This document shows positions 13,058 to 22,867 of a stretch of DNA of 64,000 nucleotides, one piece after another. The position numbers were made by a program, and so were the translations under genes. Below the pieces are notes generated by a model, which made no database searches, had not been told where the DNA came from, and worked only from the letters and a program-made list of their open reading frames with translations. Position 1 is the first letter of the stretch. Every line of letters begins with the position of its first letter. Source of the stretch: Phymatolithon calcareum (lineage: Eukaryota > Rhodophyta > Florideophyceae > Hapalidiales); contig OZ345378.1 in the NCBI GenBank assembly GCA_977006965.1, positions 1,798,001 to 1,862,000 of the forward strand, written 5' to 3'.

Positions 13058-13161
13058 CAAAGCATTGGAATTATTTATTTATTTTTATTCTTTTCCGGCG
13101 CAGTGTCGAGAATAAATAATTTATTGTTGAACGCAGAAGGAATAAAATACTGTATTCAAGT

Positions 13162-14726
13162 TCAGTGAGGAATAAATAACTGGTTATTCCCAATTATTGG
13201 ATCCCTCTGGCTACTTTCTGTCACGAGAGCATTGACGTCTTCGATTCCCCACGCACCCGAGTTAGCATGAAGGAACATCTTCTTCTTGAAGTTTGTAGGA
13301 ATAACGCTTCTGCTCCTGTCATCCAACGCGTAACCAGGGATAGAGAAAAGCCTCTCGCACATGTTTGACGTTGGTACAATGAATCGCAAGCCCATGTGCT
13401 CAGAATCAGAGGAAAGAACGCTTTTGCGACGCTTCAATGCGCGCTCGGGTAGCGATAGTGAACTGTCATCAACAGTCAAACTCACAGCACAGACTACCTT
13501 CTTCAATTTCTCGGTAGCAGATAGCTCAGCCGCTGACATCGCAGAAACGCGTTTTTCCATAATTTTGACAATTCTGGACTCGAATTCAGGTTGATGGATG
13601 ATTTCCGCCGTCGAGCCCAAGCGGACAGAAAGTTGTGGAAACTCTTCTATCACCGTATCGAAAAATACTCGGGCGTGCGCCATTGATACGTCATCATTTT
13701 GGAGAGCCTTGGTAATTGTATCGAATGGAGTGAACTCCTCGCATAACGACTCCACTTTTTGGTTTTGGCGCGTATTTAAAGAATCGACCTCGTCAATATT
13801 CAGCTGGGGTAGAAACTCTTTGATAGTCATGTAGCGCTTGAAAATTTGCGCTATCGATGACCGTCGCGTCACATTGCTCCGGTAGGCACGTAAGTGCGTA
13901 AAGTTGCGGAGTTTTGCGGCCGTTATAGGGTACGATAGCCTATGCATGACTGCCCTGACGTTCTCACTAATGGCTTGGTGTTTCTCGTATCATGTCCTTC
14001 CTGGCCAAATTAAAACGGTGGCTTGCACAACCAACAAAATTTACACCACGTAAGTCCGCCAGCAACTTGTTCATCGAGCAGTTGTCGCCGATGATTGCAA
14101 CAACATTCGAGAGCGATTTTCCGAACACACTTAGTATGAACTTGAGAAATTCGTGGTGATTAGCTGCGCTCTGTCCTTCTTCGTCTTCCAAAGGAGAAAA
14201 CCCTAACAAACACTTCTCGTAACTGTGTTTCGTATGAGCGGGAAAGGTAGCGAATATCACGACACAGAGAGTAACATCAGTGGTCCAACCGTCAAAAATG
14301 AGTGCAAATTGTGACGGAAGACGATGTGAGAGTTTCGATTCGACGCTTTTCGTGAGGGCATCGAGAAACTTCATGACTCTCTTGTAGCTTATGGAATCAA
14401 ATCGACAAGAAGCAGTGTAAATAGGGTTCTTGGCGACAGTAAACGGCAGCAGGCCTTTGACGATAAACTCTAGCCAGCCGTGGGCCTGCAACGTTTTGCG
14501 GAGATAAAACAGAGACACAGGCCCCGAAACTTGCGAGGTATTTGTGGTCGACACATTCTTAGCGTATAAAGCGTTCAGTGCGCTTAGATGCTCGGATTGA
14601 ACGTGACTCACTAATTTTGTGTAACGGGGTCCAGAATCTTTCCATCGCGTTCCACCACACAATGGAGTTAGGATATGACTGCGTGAAAAATTCATTGCCT
14701 ACAAGTTTACCGACAACTCGCGGCAT
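13162..14726 (-). pseudogene. hAT transposase, two frameshifts
   Basis: A hAT-superfamily transposase of roughly 500 codons. The start is probably the ATG at 14726 (MPRVVGKLVGNEFF). After a shift near 14690 the frame reads CGGTRWKDSG and then YTKLVSHV.SEH, a degenerate BED-type zinc finger. The catalytic core includes LIFDGWTTDV and GDNCSMNKLLADL. A second shift at about 13967-13980 moves to the frame ending at 13162, which carries the hAT C-terminal dimerisation region: VPTSNMCERLFSIPG, then LDDRSRSVIPTNF and MFLHANSGAWGIEDVN. The Gypsy element lies only about 20 bp upstream of the start ATG and separates the gene from its promoter side. The two frameshifts are what make the copy inactive. 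Family assignment is strong. Confidence 0.85.
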
Positions 14727-14746
14727 ATTGGCTGCTACCAAACGGT

Positions 14747-15101
14747 GTAACGTGTCACAGATCACCCGCTTCGGAGCGGAATGCAAGGCCCTGTCACGTG
14801 CAACAGGGAAGTCCAATGTTGGAAAAGGGTTGCTTTAGTGAAATGAAAGGGAAAAGGTTGGTAGTTTTGTGTCCTGTAGCTTCTCTCAGACTTGGGGTCT
14901 CTACGAACTATTTATGCGATTCAGCCGACCGCAGTTGTTGGCTTAGGTGGATGCTGTCTCCCGATCGCCATGTTCGCGAGACACTGTCGTGCACAACTGC
15001 CAGTGGCTGCTAGGTGCTGTCTGTCGATAACTATCCCCGCCTGTGTCTCCTTGGCGAAGACAAAAGCCAAGGTGGCAAGATAATGCGGGAGCTGCTCTAC
15101 A
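14747..15101 (-). repeat. Gypsy 3' LTR
   Basis: This 355-bp repeat matches 20141-20495 with five mismatches that I can count (about 98.6% identity). On the minus strand the LTR starts TGTAGA and ends CGTTAC. The 5-bp sequence ACGGT at 14742-14746 on its outer side is repeated at 20496-20500, which fixes both borders. The stop codon of the long pol frame after the chromodomain (TAG) is contributed by the LTR's own first bases. Confidence 0.92.
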
Positions 15102-15252
15102 CTGCCCCATTGTCGGCGGAGGACGACAATGATGAAATGAGGTCCCGTGCTTTCTTGACAAGTTTCTTCTTCTTCGATTGTTGGAGGAAGGTTTGTAACA
15201 TTTCAGGGACGTCTTGATGCATGATATGAAGTCGTTGCCATGTGAAGTCTTT

Positions 15253-18200
15253 TTAATCTGGAAGGCCTAACCATCGCAGGCGCAGCCATATCGTGTCTTC
15301 TGTCTCGCCTATGCCAATAATATCCTCAATGGTTTCGTAATTCGCTTCGGTGTGTTTAGCATGATCCATCAGCTTGTCGGTAACTTTCTTGTTCCTCAAA
15401 TCTTCTCTGTACAGCACTAGGCGCGTTCCGTGAACTTGCTCTTCGTTCGAATGAATTAGGTCTTTGACCTTATAGACGACTTCGTTGATTTCTTCAGTTA
15501 CAATGCGCGGTCCAATCCATCGAAAACTTAATTTATGCCCTTGGTTGTGTGCAGGGCGCACTAGAACCAAATCACCAGCGCAAAAACTCGGTTGGATAAC
15601 ATTCGTCTTTGCGTTATGGACCGCAATTTGCTTAACTCGCACCTCATTCACAGCGTCTGCGGTCTGTTTGTGCATGTTGCCAATCGCTGCTTGTAACTCT
15701 TCGACGTACATGAGCTGCATTGCGCGCACCTGCGTGATGGAGCACACATTTTGTCCATTAGGTAATGGTTCCGTAAGAAGATTCGTCCTATTAGGTACGA
15801 TTCCTGTCATGACTTCTAGCGGTGATCGGAATGTTCCATCATCTTTCTTGCCGAGGCGCTTTAGAGGCGCGCTGTTGAGGATGGATTGGATGACCTGGAC
15901 TACTGCCGGCCAGTCTTGGGGGCCTCTCTTGAACTCAACAAGGAGAGCTTCACATGCGCGCAGGATTTCTCGCATGCAGCGCTCAATCGTTCCGTTTGCC
16001 CAAGGGGAATAGGCTGTAACGAAATGGTGGTGAATGAGGTAGTTCTTTGCCAGTTTATCCATCACACGGTTCTTGAAATGTGAGCCTTGGTCACTGCCCC
16101 ATAGCTTCATAGGCGTGAAAACCTTAATCCATTCCGACAGGGCCTGCGCCGTCGAGTTGGCGTCTCCGTGCTCGCACGGAACTAGCCACAGATAAGAAGA
16201 AAGGTCGTCCTTGATGACCAAAACATACTTGGGACCAGTGGAGCTCGGTCGCATGTAAAGGTAATCGAAATGCGTGAGCTCGTTCGGCTTAGTTGCATGA
16301 AACGTGTTAATGAATGGTCTTGGAACTCGATCGCCGCTGCGTGTACCAATGCAATGAATACAGCGCTTGACGAAAACGGCGACGTCCGTATTCATCGATT
16401 TCCAATGGTAATTCGCTCGGAGATTGCTCAATGTTGATTCCACGCCGCGGTGCCCAGATACTCCTGTATGCGCTATTGTGATCAGAATGAGTTGCATCTC
16501 ATAGGCGTTTGAGGGAATCCCTATCATGTCATTCACATGGAATAGATTGTCCTTCTGTGATGAATCCTTGGGAGCTTCTGCCTTATACTTTTTCTGCAAA
16601 GCGCGTATTTCATCCAAGGTCGGCCACTTGAAGTCCTTATCTGTTGTGCTCGGATTTATGTCGTACTCGCAGAGTTGGATAAGGGAGATCTTGGATTGCT
16701 GCCGATAGTCTTTCCACCAGCGTGTCAGCAGATCCGCCATATCATTGAGTTCGCCCGGAATGTGTTCGATTGTGTACTGGTACTGGGACAGGTACAATGC
16801 CCACCTCTGCACTTTAGATACAACCTGTTGTCGCACGGACGGGTTGATTGCCGTTGGGTTGAAAATGAACAGAAGGTTTCTGTGATCAGTGTAGACGTGA
16901 GAGTCTTCGGTTGCCATTAGTAGATAGTCCATCTTGTTGAAGGTTTGAAAAATTGCATATGCCTCCTTCTCGTAGGTGGACCATCCCATTTGGGTTTTCG
17001 TAAATTGTGATCCCAGAAACGCCAGCGGTTCATGAGTTTGCTCGCGCTTCGGTTTGTAAAGCTCACTGGCGTCATATTGAGTCACAACGCCAGACCAGAA
17101 ACGGTCAGATGCATCTGTGTTTATGCAGATAGTTTTCGAAGCGTCTGGGAACGCTAGCTTGATCGCGTTTTCGAGAGATTGTTTTAACGACGAAAAGTCA
17201 TTGTCTTCTGCTTCGCTCCATCCAAGGGAAGAGAGCTGCATACCCTTGATGCTTCTTGTGGTTCGCTTCCCGGACCTTGAGTACGCCTTCTCAATAATTG
17301 CCCGTAAGTTTTGAACTCGCTCGGCAAATTTAGGTATTGATGTGGACATCCATTGCAAGCAGTTGACGGATTGCGATATCTCTGCTGCCGTTTGTGGGTT
17401 GCTCAAATTTTTCAGTCCCTCAGAATTTCGAGGATCGAATTTGACGCCGTCGCAGTCGATAATTCGTCCGCACCATTTAACTTGTTTCGCGAAGAAGATC
17501 GATTTTTTCGCGGATACTTTGAGATTTTTCTCTCGACATATGGACATGAAGGTCCGTATGCATTGCAAGAGTTCCGTTTCAGACTTGGAATGTAATAGAA
17601 AGTCGTCTAACCATGCTTTCAGCTGTGCTCGTAGTGCAGCGAAACAGGGCTCGACAGTTCGCTGAAAGTAGATTGCTCCGTTTCTCCCACCTTGCATAAC
17701 TCTTGTCGGGATGTACGCGCCTTGATGGGTTATGAATCCATGATATTCTTGACTCTCGCACGCTAATAGTAGCTGCCAATATCCACTGACGAAGTCGATC
17801 TGCGCGAAACAGGTGCTCGCGGTCAGGTCCATGAATTCAGCATCGATATTGGGCATCGCCCAGACTATCGGTATTGTTGCCGCGTTGATGGGGCGGAGGT
17901 CGAAAGTGATTCTAAATTTTGCAGCACCCGGCTTGGATACAAGCACAGGCGCAGCCGCCCATCGGCATTGCTTCCAAAGTTTGACGAAACCAAAATCTTC
18001 CAGCTTGCCAACGTACTGGGAGATGAATGTATGTTGGGCTGGGCTGTATCGTCGCGGCCTTGCAACAACTGGTCTGGCATTCGGGTTCACCTTGATGACC
18101 ATTGGAGTTACTTTGGCTGGTGGATCGTTTCCTAGTCGCACACGCAGCACATCGTCGTATTCGTGTAGCACCGCCTTTAGCTCGATGAGACCTTCTACTG

Positions 18201-18729
18201 ATAAGCCGCTCGCTTCGGCGTCCTTGATTCTTTGCGCGATTTGTGCTGCCTTTTCAGCTGGGTCGTCGTCGCCGATGTCTATGTACGGCATATCGGAGTC
18301 TTCTTCGTCCGTTCCTTGCTGGGAGTGGTAGATTCCATCGTCATGAATTAAGCGGGCTATGGTGCCGCTGTCATAGTCTTCATCCGATATGAGGTCAGTA
18401 AAATCTATCTCTCCGGTGTTATTGGCCGCTGCCCTCATGATTTCAGGAGTGTTCAGGCCGAGAGCCTTTAGAGCGGGCCTTCCAAGTAGAACTTCTGTAG
18501 CCGGTTGGTTTGATACAAACCATTCCGAGTTTCGTAGTGAGAGCCATGAGCCATGCCTGCAATCGATCTTGACTTGTGCGATAGTAACCTTTCGTTCGCA
18601 ACTGATACGTGTTCGGGTTCCATCTTCGCCGTTGAGTACTGCCCCATTGAAAATGCCGGGTGATTTGAATTTGGTAATCTTGATGTCAGCTCTCTCCTCA
18701 ATGCGTTTCTCCAGGGCATCGACTGGCAA
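15253..18729 (-). CDS. Gypsy pol polyprotein
   Basis: An open frame of 1158 codons encodes most of the Gypsy pol. The frame is open further upstream, to about 18970, and there includes the aspartic protease signature GDGGSAINLLP, so the start given is not the biological one. In order it shows: reverse transcriptase (about residues 215-400, FRITFDLRPIN, FAQIDFVSGYWQLLL, catalytic WLDDFLLHS in place of the usual YxDD); RNase H (about 530-660, with YTDHRNLLF); integrase zinc region (H..H..C-x2-C ending RCIHCIG); and the DDE core (HFDYLYM, WGSDQGSHF, NGTIERCMREI). The end, about residues 1130-1158 (IIGIGETEDTIWLRLRWLGLPD split over the fold), is the first half of a chromodomain that stops at TAA. 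The same frame continues after that stop (KDFTWQRLH, HQDVPEMLQTFL) up to the LTR. Relative to gag it lies in the +1 frame. Confidence 0.9.
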   Translation of the reverse strand: MPVDALEKRIEERADIKITKFKSPGIFNGAVLNGEDGTRTRISCERKVTIAQVKIDCRHGSWLSLRNSEWFVSNQPATEVLLGRPALKALGLNTPEIMRAAANNTGEIDFTDLISDEDYDSGTIARLIHDDGIYHSQQGTDEEDSDMPYIDIGDDDPAEKAAQIAQRIKDAEASGLSVEGLIELKAVLHEYDDVLRVRLGNDPPAKVTPMVIKVNPNARPVVARPRRYSPAQHTFISQYVGKLEDFGFVKLWKQCRWAAAPVLVSKPGAAKFRITFDLRPINAATIPIVWAMPNIDAEFMDLTASTCFAQIDFVSGYWQLLLACESQEYHGFITHQGAYIPTRVMQGGRNGAIYFQRTVEPCFAALRAQLKAWLDDFLLHSKSETELLQCIRTFMSICREKNLKVSAKKSIFFAKQVKWCGRIIDCDGVKFDPRNSEGLKNLSNPQTAAEISQSVNCLQWMSTSIPKFAERVQNLRAIIEKAYSRSGKRTTRSIKGMQLSSLGWSEAEDNDFSSLKQSLENAIKLAFPDASKTICINTDASDRFWSGVVTQYDASELYKPKREQTHEPLAFLGSQFTKTQMGWSTYEKEAYAIFQTFNKMDYLLMATEDSHVYTDHRNLLFIFNPTAINPSVRQQVVSKVQRWALYLSQYQYTIEHIPGELNDMADLLTRWWKDYRQQSKISLIQLCEYDINPSTTDKDFKWPTLDEIRALQKKYKAEAPKDSSQKDNLFHVNDMIGIPSNAYEMQLILITIAHTGVSGHRGVESTLSNLRANYHWKSMNTDVAVFVKRCIHCIGTRSGDRVPRPFINTFHATKPNELTHFDYLYMRPSSTGPKYVLVIKDDLSSYLWLVPCEHGDANSTAQALSEWIKVFTPMKLWGSDQGSHFKNRVMDKLAKNYLIHHHFVTAYSPWANGTIERCMREILRACEALLVEFKRGPQDWPAVVQVIQSILNSAPLKRLGKKDDGTFRSPLEVMTGIVPNRTNLLTEPLPNGQNVCSITQVRAMQLMYVEELQAAIGNMHKQTADAVNEVRVKQIAVHNAKTNVIQPSFCAGDLVLVRPAHNQGHKLSFRWIGPRIVTEEINEVVYKVKDLIHSNEEQVHGTRLVLYREDLRNKKVTDKLMDHAKHTEANYETIEDIIGIGETEDTIWLRLRWLGLPD

Positions 18730-19024
18730 CAGGTTTATCGCAGAACCGCCGTCACCACATATTATTAGTTTGACCTTCCCCGCGAAAACGCCAACAAAAC
18801 GTGTATCATCCTCTTCCTTATCGATCTGAGCGTCTGCTGCGTTCGAGATGATTGATGACTGCGGGATACTTCCACTATCCTCTTTTGGGACGCGAATTTT
18901 CTTGACTCCATTCTTGTCGTTTCTCGCCTTCTCGCGCTTTTCGCGCTTCTTAGCTATGTGCTTTGATGAGACCGGGCTTCTCGTGCTCCGGACAATCCTT
19001 ACAATCGCTCAACCAATGTTTTAA

Positions 19025-20152
19025 CTACTTCTCCAAATGCGGTGGGTACAGACAAAGTGGAGTTGGCCGCTCCTCGCGCTTCTGATTTTGGTCTTTGCTT
19101 CGACTAGCGCCCTCGTTGTTCTGTTTCGATGAGACTTTCGTTTTGCGCTCATTAGTCAGCGCTCGGTTACATGCCTCCGCTGCCTCGATCTGAGTCGCCT
19201 TCGTTTGAACGTGTTCGACGTACTCGAGAAAATTCTTGGATAGTGAATCGCATCTGCCAAGGTCCTCTCTGACCTTTGCTCGCAATTGTGGCGGGAATAG
19301 CGCGTCGGTGATGAATTTGATGGAGATCTTGAGGTTATTTTGGAGATAATCTTCCATGCCGATGTCCGTTAAGATTTGGTTAAAGTCCGCGATGAGCATA
19401 TCAATACGTGATCCCGGGTCCGTGATGGACATGTTGGTTCTGAGCTTCGACATAGCTCGAGCAATATTCTTAGAGTCAAAAGGAAGTTTTTTGACTTTTT
19501 CAGCGATCATAAGGATAGCTTCCTTGACGTCATTTGACGTTAGTTCCTTGTATGCCTTTCTAGGTGCAATTGTTGCAAATCGTCCCAGTGCAAATAGTGT
19601 CTTCTGTAATGGGCGCTGGACGGATACTTTCCAGCTCGCCATATGAATCGGAGACGCCGTGCTCTCTTGCAAGGTACGAATACGTTCCTCATAGTCCTCA
19701 CGCTTGTCCAGGAATGCTATGACGACTTTCGGATCGAGGGAGTTTAGCACAGGGTGAGGAATTGCATTGAACATAGGCATTGGAGAGTTACCTGCAGCTT
19801 GCGTTTCATGGCTTTGCCCAGCGGTTCCGAGTGAGTCTCTCCAGCTTACAAGACTTCCGCCGTCCGTTGTGGTTAACCTTGGGGCGTACGGCGTTGGGGA
19901 GTCATCGTCTGGGTTCATGGTTTCGGTATGATTAGATCCAGCTTGGTTCTCGCTCGGTGGTAATTGGCTGATAGTGAGTTCAGAAAAAATTCGGTTAATT
20001 TCGTCAACAAGACCGGTCGTAATCTGCCTTGGATCACGCCTAACGGTTACGTTCGGAGATTCTAGATTGTCATGATGGGGAATTGGCGTATTCGCCTTGA
20101 AGTAAGGTGTGTGATTCTTCCTGCAGGAAAAGATATATCGGTAACGTGTCAC
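19025..20152 (-). CDS. Gypsy gag protein, interrupted in its zinc knuckle
   Basis: A 375-codon frame in the gag position, directly inside the 5' LTR. Its content is typical of Gypsy gag: an acidic, Pro-rich N-terminal part, then an alpha-helical capsid-like region (ALGRFATIAPRKAYKEL, then SRIDMLIADFNQIL and LGRCDSLSKNFLEYVEHV). It ends with the beginning of a Cys-His knuckle (PLCLYPPHLEK). A TAG codon follows immediately, and the same frame then reads LKHWLSDCKDCP, the second half of the knuckle, so the stop splits a zinc-binding motif. The frame opens with GTG inside the LTR; the first ATG is at 19920. An original upstream ATG may have been lost, or translation may start elsewhere. Homology is clear in context, less so by sequence alone. 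Confidence 0.75.
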   Translation of the reverse strand: MTRYRYIFSCRKNHTPYFKANTPIPHHDNLESPNVTVRRDPRQITTGLVDEINRIFSELTISQLPPSENQAGSNHTETMNPDDDSPTPYAPRLTTTDGGSLVSWRDSLGTAGQSHETQAAGNSPMPMFNAIPHPVLNSLDPKVVIAFLDKREDYEERIRTLQESTASPIHMASWKVSVQRPLQKTLFALGRFATIAPRKAYKELTSNDVKEAILMIAEKVKKLPFDSKNIARAMSKLRTNMSITDPGSRIDMLIADFNQILTDIGMEDYLQNNLKISIKFITDALFPPQLRAKVREDLGRCDSLSKNFLEYVEHVQTKATQIEAAEACNRALTNERKTKVSSKQNNEGASRSKDQNQKREERPTPLCLYPPHLEK

Positions 20153-20495
20153 AGATTACCCGCTTCGGAGCGGAATGCAAGGCCCTGTCAAGTGCAACAG
20201 GGAAGTCCAATGTTGGAAAAGGGTTGCTTTAGTGAAATGAAAGGGAAAAGGTTGGTAGTTTTGTGTCCTGTAGCTTCTCTCAGACTTGGGGTCTCTACGA
20301 ACTATTTATGCGATTCAGCCGACCGCAGTTGTTGGCTTAGGTGGATGCTGTCTCCCGATCGCCATGTTCGCGAGACACTGTCGTGCACAACTGCCAGTGG
20401 CTGCTAGGTGCTGTCTGTCGATAACTATCCCCGCCTGTGTCTCCTTGGCGAAGACAAAATCCAAGGTGGCAAGATAATGCGGGAGGTGCTCTGCA
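20141..20495 (-). repeat. Gypsy 5' LTR
   Basis: The partner of the LTR at 14747-15101: 355 bp, five mismatches. On the minus strand it runs TGCAGA to CGTTAC. The duplication ACGGT follows at 20496-20500. Immediately downstream on the minus strand comes CGATATATC and a 12-bp palindrome TTCCTGCAGGAA (20118-20129), with no TGG-type primer-binding site. Confidence 0.92.
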
Positions 20496-20885
20496 ACGGT
20501 GGTCGCCTGGTCTACAGTTCTCTTTCCACTGTGCTGATCGCCATGATTTTCAGAATCCTCCTGAACTCTTCAATAACCGGATCGAAAAAATGACGAGTCC
20601 GCAAACGACACGTCATGCGCTATCGATGGCCAACATGTCACATTACTCTTCAAGAATACGTAGAATAAGTCGGGCGTTCACTGGGAGAGCACGGCAGCAT
20701 TTTGGCCCAAAAATTATTTGGTTTATTTGGGCCAAAATCTATTGAATAACGCTTCCAAATAAATACAATAATTGTCGCGGTTGCGACGATCTCAATAAAT
20801 AAAATAAATATTCGCGACTCAGGAATAAATTATTGGAACAATAATTTAAATAATTACAATAGCAATTATTTTTTCCAACGCTTTG

Positions 20886-20893
20886 GTTTTAAG
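20886..20893. repeat. Right 8-bp target-site duplication of the hAT element
   Basis: GTTTTAAG immediately follows the hAT right terminus and is identical to 13050-13057. Confidence 0.9.
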
Positions 20894-20968
20894 ACCCGTT
20901 TTGATTTTCTTCTCTGTTCCTAGGATAGCATTCGTGACGTAAAATAAGCTTCTAAAGAAAAAGGAACG

Positions 20969-21317
20969 ATGAAGTTCATGTATGACTGCGCAACACATAG
21001 TCTTCTCAGATTCAGTGAGGATATTTGGAAGAATCTCACGTTAACTAAAACTGTGAAGGACTCGCTTTACATCTCTTAAACGGGCAAGAACATTTGCATG
21101 ATACGAAAATGTTTCGAGAAGATATATTTTCAGAAAAATTACTGACCTTTAAATATGGCATTGCACTCGAAGACCCATTGGTCATCTGTCAATTTAATTT
21201 CCTCACGGCTTCAACGACCGAATCACACTTACTTATATGCCGTAATAAACGAGAAGAAGGACCTCGGAATTGATAAGCCGAATGACTTCCAGAAACTCAT
21301 TTCTTCCAATTCATTCT
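20969..21317 (+). pseudogene. DUF659/hAT-like transposase relic, right part
   Basis: One plus-strand frame reads through 116 codons with only two stops and looks like the C-terminal half of the transposase whose N-terminal half lies at 12661-13049. Recognisable pieces are YDCATHSLLRFSEDIWKNL (the 'C..HalN...kdi' motif), MIRKCFEKI, and HSKTHWSSVNLISSRLQR (the 'kTRWgS' motif followed by the 'll r' helix), then NEKKDLGIDKPNDF. Its position just beyond the hAT duplication, on the same strand and in the right order, shows that the hAT element jumped into this older transposon. Two stop codons in the frame make it inactive. Confidence 0.6.
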
Positions 21318-21755
21318 AGTCATGAGTTCTGCACGGGATCAAAAAATTTTATCCCGAAAGTAAATTATTATCTTGATGGAGAGTACTTTCTTATCAATAT
21401 CCAAGGCATATTATGCTTGTGTACTGTTTTATTAGAATTCATATTTAAAATTCATCTGCTCGAATTACGGCTCAAGAGAGGATCTTGGACGGTCGCTTGA
21501 TGTACTAATAGGGCCGTGTTTACTCACCAGTGCATTCTCTTGCCTACAAATGTGATCCGATTTTCAGACATGATTATTGTTTACAAATTTGGCCACATTT
21601 GCGCCTTTTGGCAACGGTGGTATAATTGACCAATAGCGCTTGACTTTAAACTTATCGCAAAATATTTCAACAACTACGACGAATTTTTTCATGGCACTCT
21701 CAGTCTCATAGCATTCTTTGTTTTCGTTCATCAAAGACAAGCAACCCATGCATGT
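21318..21755. other. Non-coding spacer
   Basis: AT-rich sequence between the transposase relic and the LINE fragment. I see no gene, RNA or clear repeat border in it. Confidence 0.5.
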
Positions 21756-22867
21756 TTGGGGATATATGCTGATTTATTTTAAAAGCACCCAAGACGTCAC
21801 TGTGAGTAACGCGGCAGCTTCTATTTCCTAACATTTCCTTAATTCGAGTTGCTCTCCGTATGAGAGTTCGAGTTAGTCTTTTGCATGATATTCAGTCTTT
21901 TTGTCCATCATCTTAGACCCGAGTATGAGTTGAAGTGTAATAAGCTCAATTTCAGCACCGGGTCCGAAATACTCACCGAGGATTGATTTCCTCCACAACG
22001 GAGCTCTGTTAAAAATCAGTCTTAGGCATCTTAGCCTTGACGTCGTGTCCCTTGTTTGTAACACTCCTGGCAACTTCTTAGGCTTGTTTATCGGGATTTT
22101 CACTGAGCGATACTCTTCGCATTTTTGCCACACTTGAATTGCATCTTCTAATCGCCGCTTCTTTGACACTTTGCCTTCTTCTGCTTGTTTCAATGATTTG
22201 CTGAGGTGCTCCTCGTTTCTGAGATAGTTAATGTCCTTCGATACTTCTGCCATATCCTCCAGTCTTCCTGGGTATTCTTCTGTCTCTTCCAGGTACGTTT
22301 TCCGTTTTAACAGGCTTAAAGCAAACCTTTCCGCTCGGTGAGTCCTCCTCACCTCGGGACTATCTAGCCGACAGAGTCGATTTTTTTTCGATGCTCCGAA
22401 TATTTCCTGAAGATATATTTGTAAAAAAGAACTTCTGCTGCCTCTATTGCTGATAGCAACCTCTTCGTCGTTGGAGTCAGATAACTTGCATACTCCCACT
22501 TGGGGAGAATCAACGACTTGAAAATCCTTATGCATATTTCAGGGTGGAATCCACTGACATTAACGCCACTCTGCCTAAGTTTGTGGAAGCATCCCACCGC
22601 ATTCCGCACTCTCGACAATGCTGTATCGTCTGTAACTCCAATATTGTTCATACTAATGCCCAGGTAGGAAAGTCTCCACGCTTGGTGTAGCTCTTTTCTG
22701 GCATGTATGGATTTTTGCTTAGGTAACCCCTTGTACTTAAGCACTTCGCTCTTTCCCGGCTTTTGTTCCCTGTCATAGAATTTTCGTCTGCCCACTCCGT
22801 GGCTATGTCCAGTAGCCTTCGTAACCCTTTCGAATTCTTGGCCTGATGAATGTTTGGGGACGACCAA
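21756..22867 (-). pseudogene. LINE reverse transcriptase fragment, 5'-truncated (copy 1)
   Basis: The minus strand carries the C-terminal part of a non-LTR retrotransposon reverse transcriptase in two overlapping frames (22867-22364, then 22535-21873), joined by a frameshift near 22400. The first part shows the post-catalytic thumb: KSEVLKYKGL, LSYLGISMNNIGVTDDTAL, and IFKSLILPKWEYA. The second holds a basic helical tail with RFALSLLKRKTYLEE and LRCLRLIFNRAPLWRKSI. It corresponds collinearly to the copies at 50059-51537 and 54785-55155. The 3' untranslated tail, with TTTTAAAATAAATCA followed by CATATATCCCC, is shared with those copies and ends near 21756. The catalytic FADD region is absent, so this is a dead 5'-truncated insertion. 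Confidence 0.8.

Larger units (their letters stand above)
14747..20495 (-). mobile_element. Gypsy (Ty3-like) LTR retrotransposon with chromodomain
   Basis: A full-length 5749-bp element on the minus strand: 5' LTR, gag, pol (protease, reverse transcriptase, RNase H, integrase, partial chromodomain), 3' LTR. The exact 5-bp target duplication ACGGT on both sides and the near-identical LTRs show a fairly recent insertion. Two nonsense codons are present: TAG inside the gag zinc-knuckle region (19025-19027) and TAA inside the chromodomain (15253-15255). A purine-rich GGGG stretch just inside the 3' LTR is a candidate polypurine tract. I found no clear tRNA primer-binding site after the 5' LTR. 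Confidence 0.92.
13058..20885 (-). mobile_element. hAT DNA transposon interrupted by a Gypsy element
   Basis: The left end reads CAAAGCATTGGA and the right end, on the minus strand, reads CAAAGCGTTGGA. These are terminal inverted repeats with one mismatch, flanked by the exact 8-bp duplication GTTTTAAG. Removing the Gypsy insertion (14747-20495 plus one copy of its 5-bp duplication) leaves an element of about 2.07 kb encoding one transposase on the minus strand. Both subterminal regions are AT-rich with repeated AATAAAT motifs, which could be transposase binding sites. The transposase is frameshifted, so this copy is not autonomous. It is itself inserted in the older DUF659/hAT-like relic (12661-13049 and 20969-21317). 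Confidence 0.9.

Noticed and set aside
14746-15101. A 356-bp LTR starting TGTAAC at 14746
   Set aside because: The base at 14746 does not match its counterpart at 20140, and assigning T14746 to the target duplication gives an exact 5-bp repeat ACGGT on both sides.
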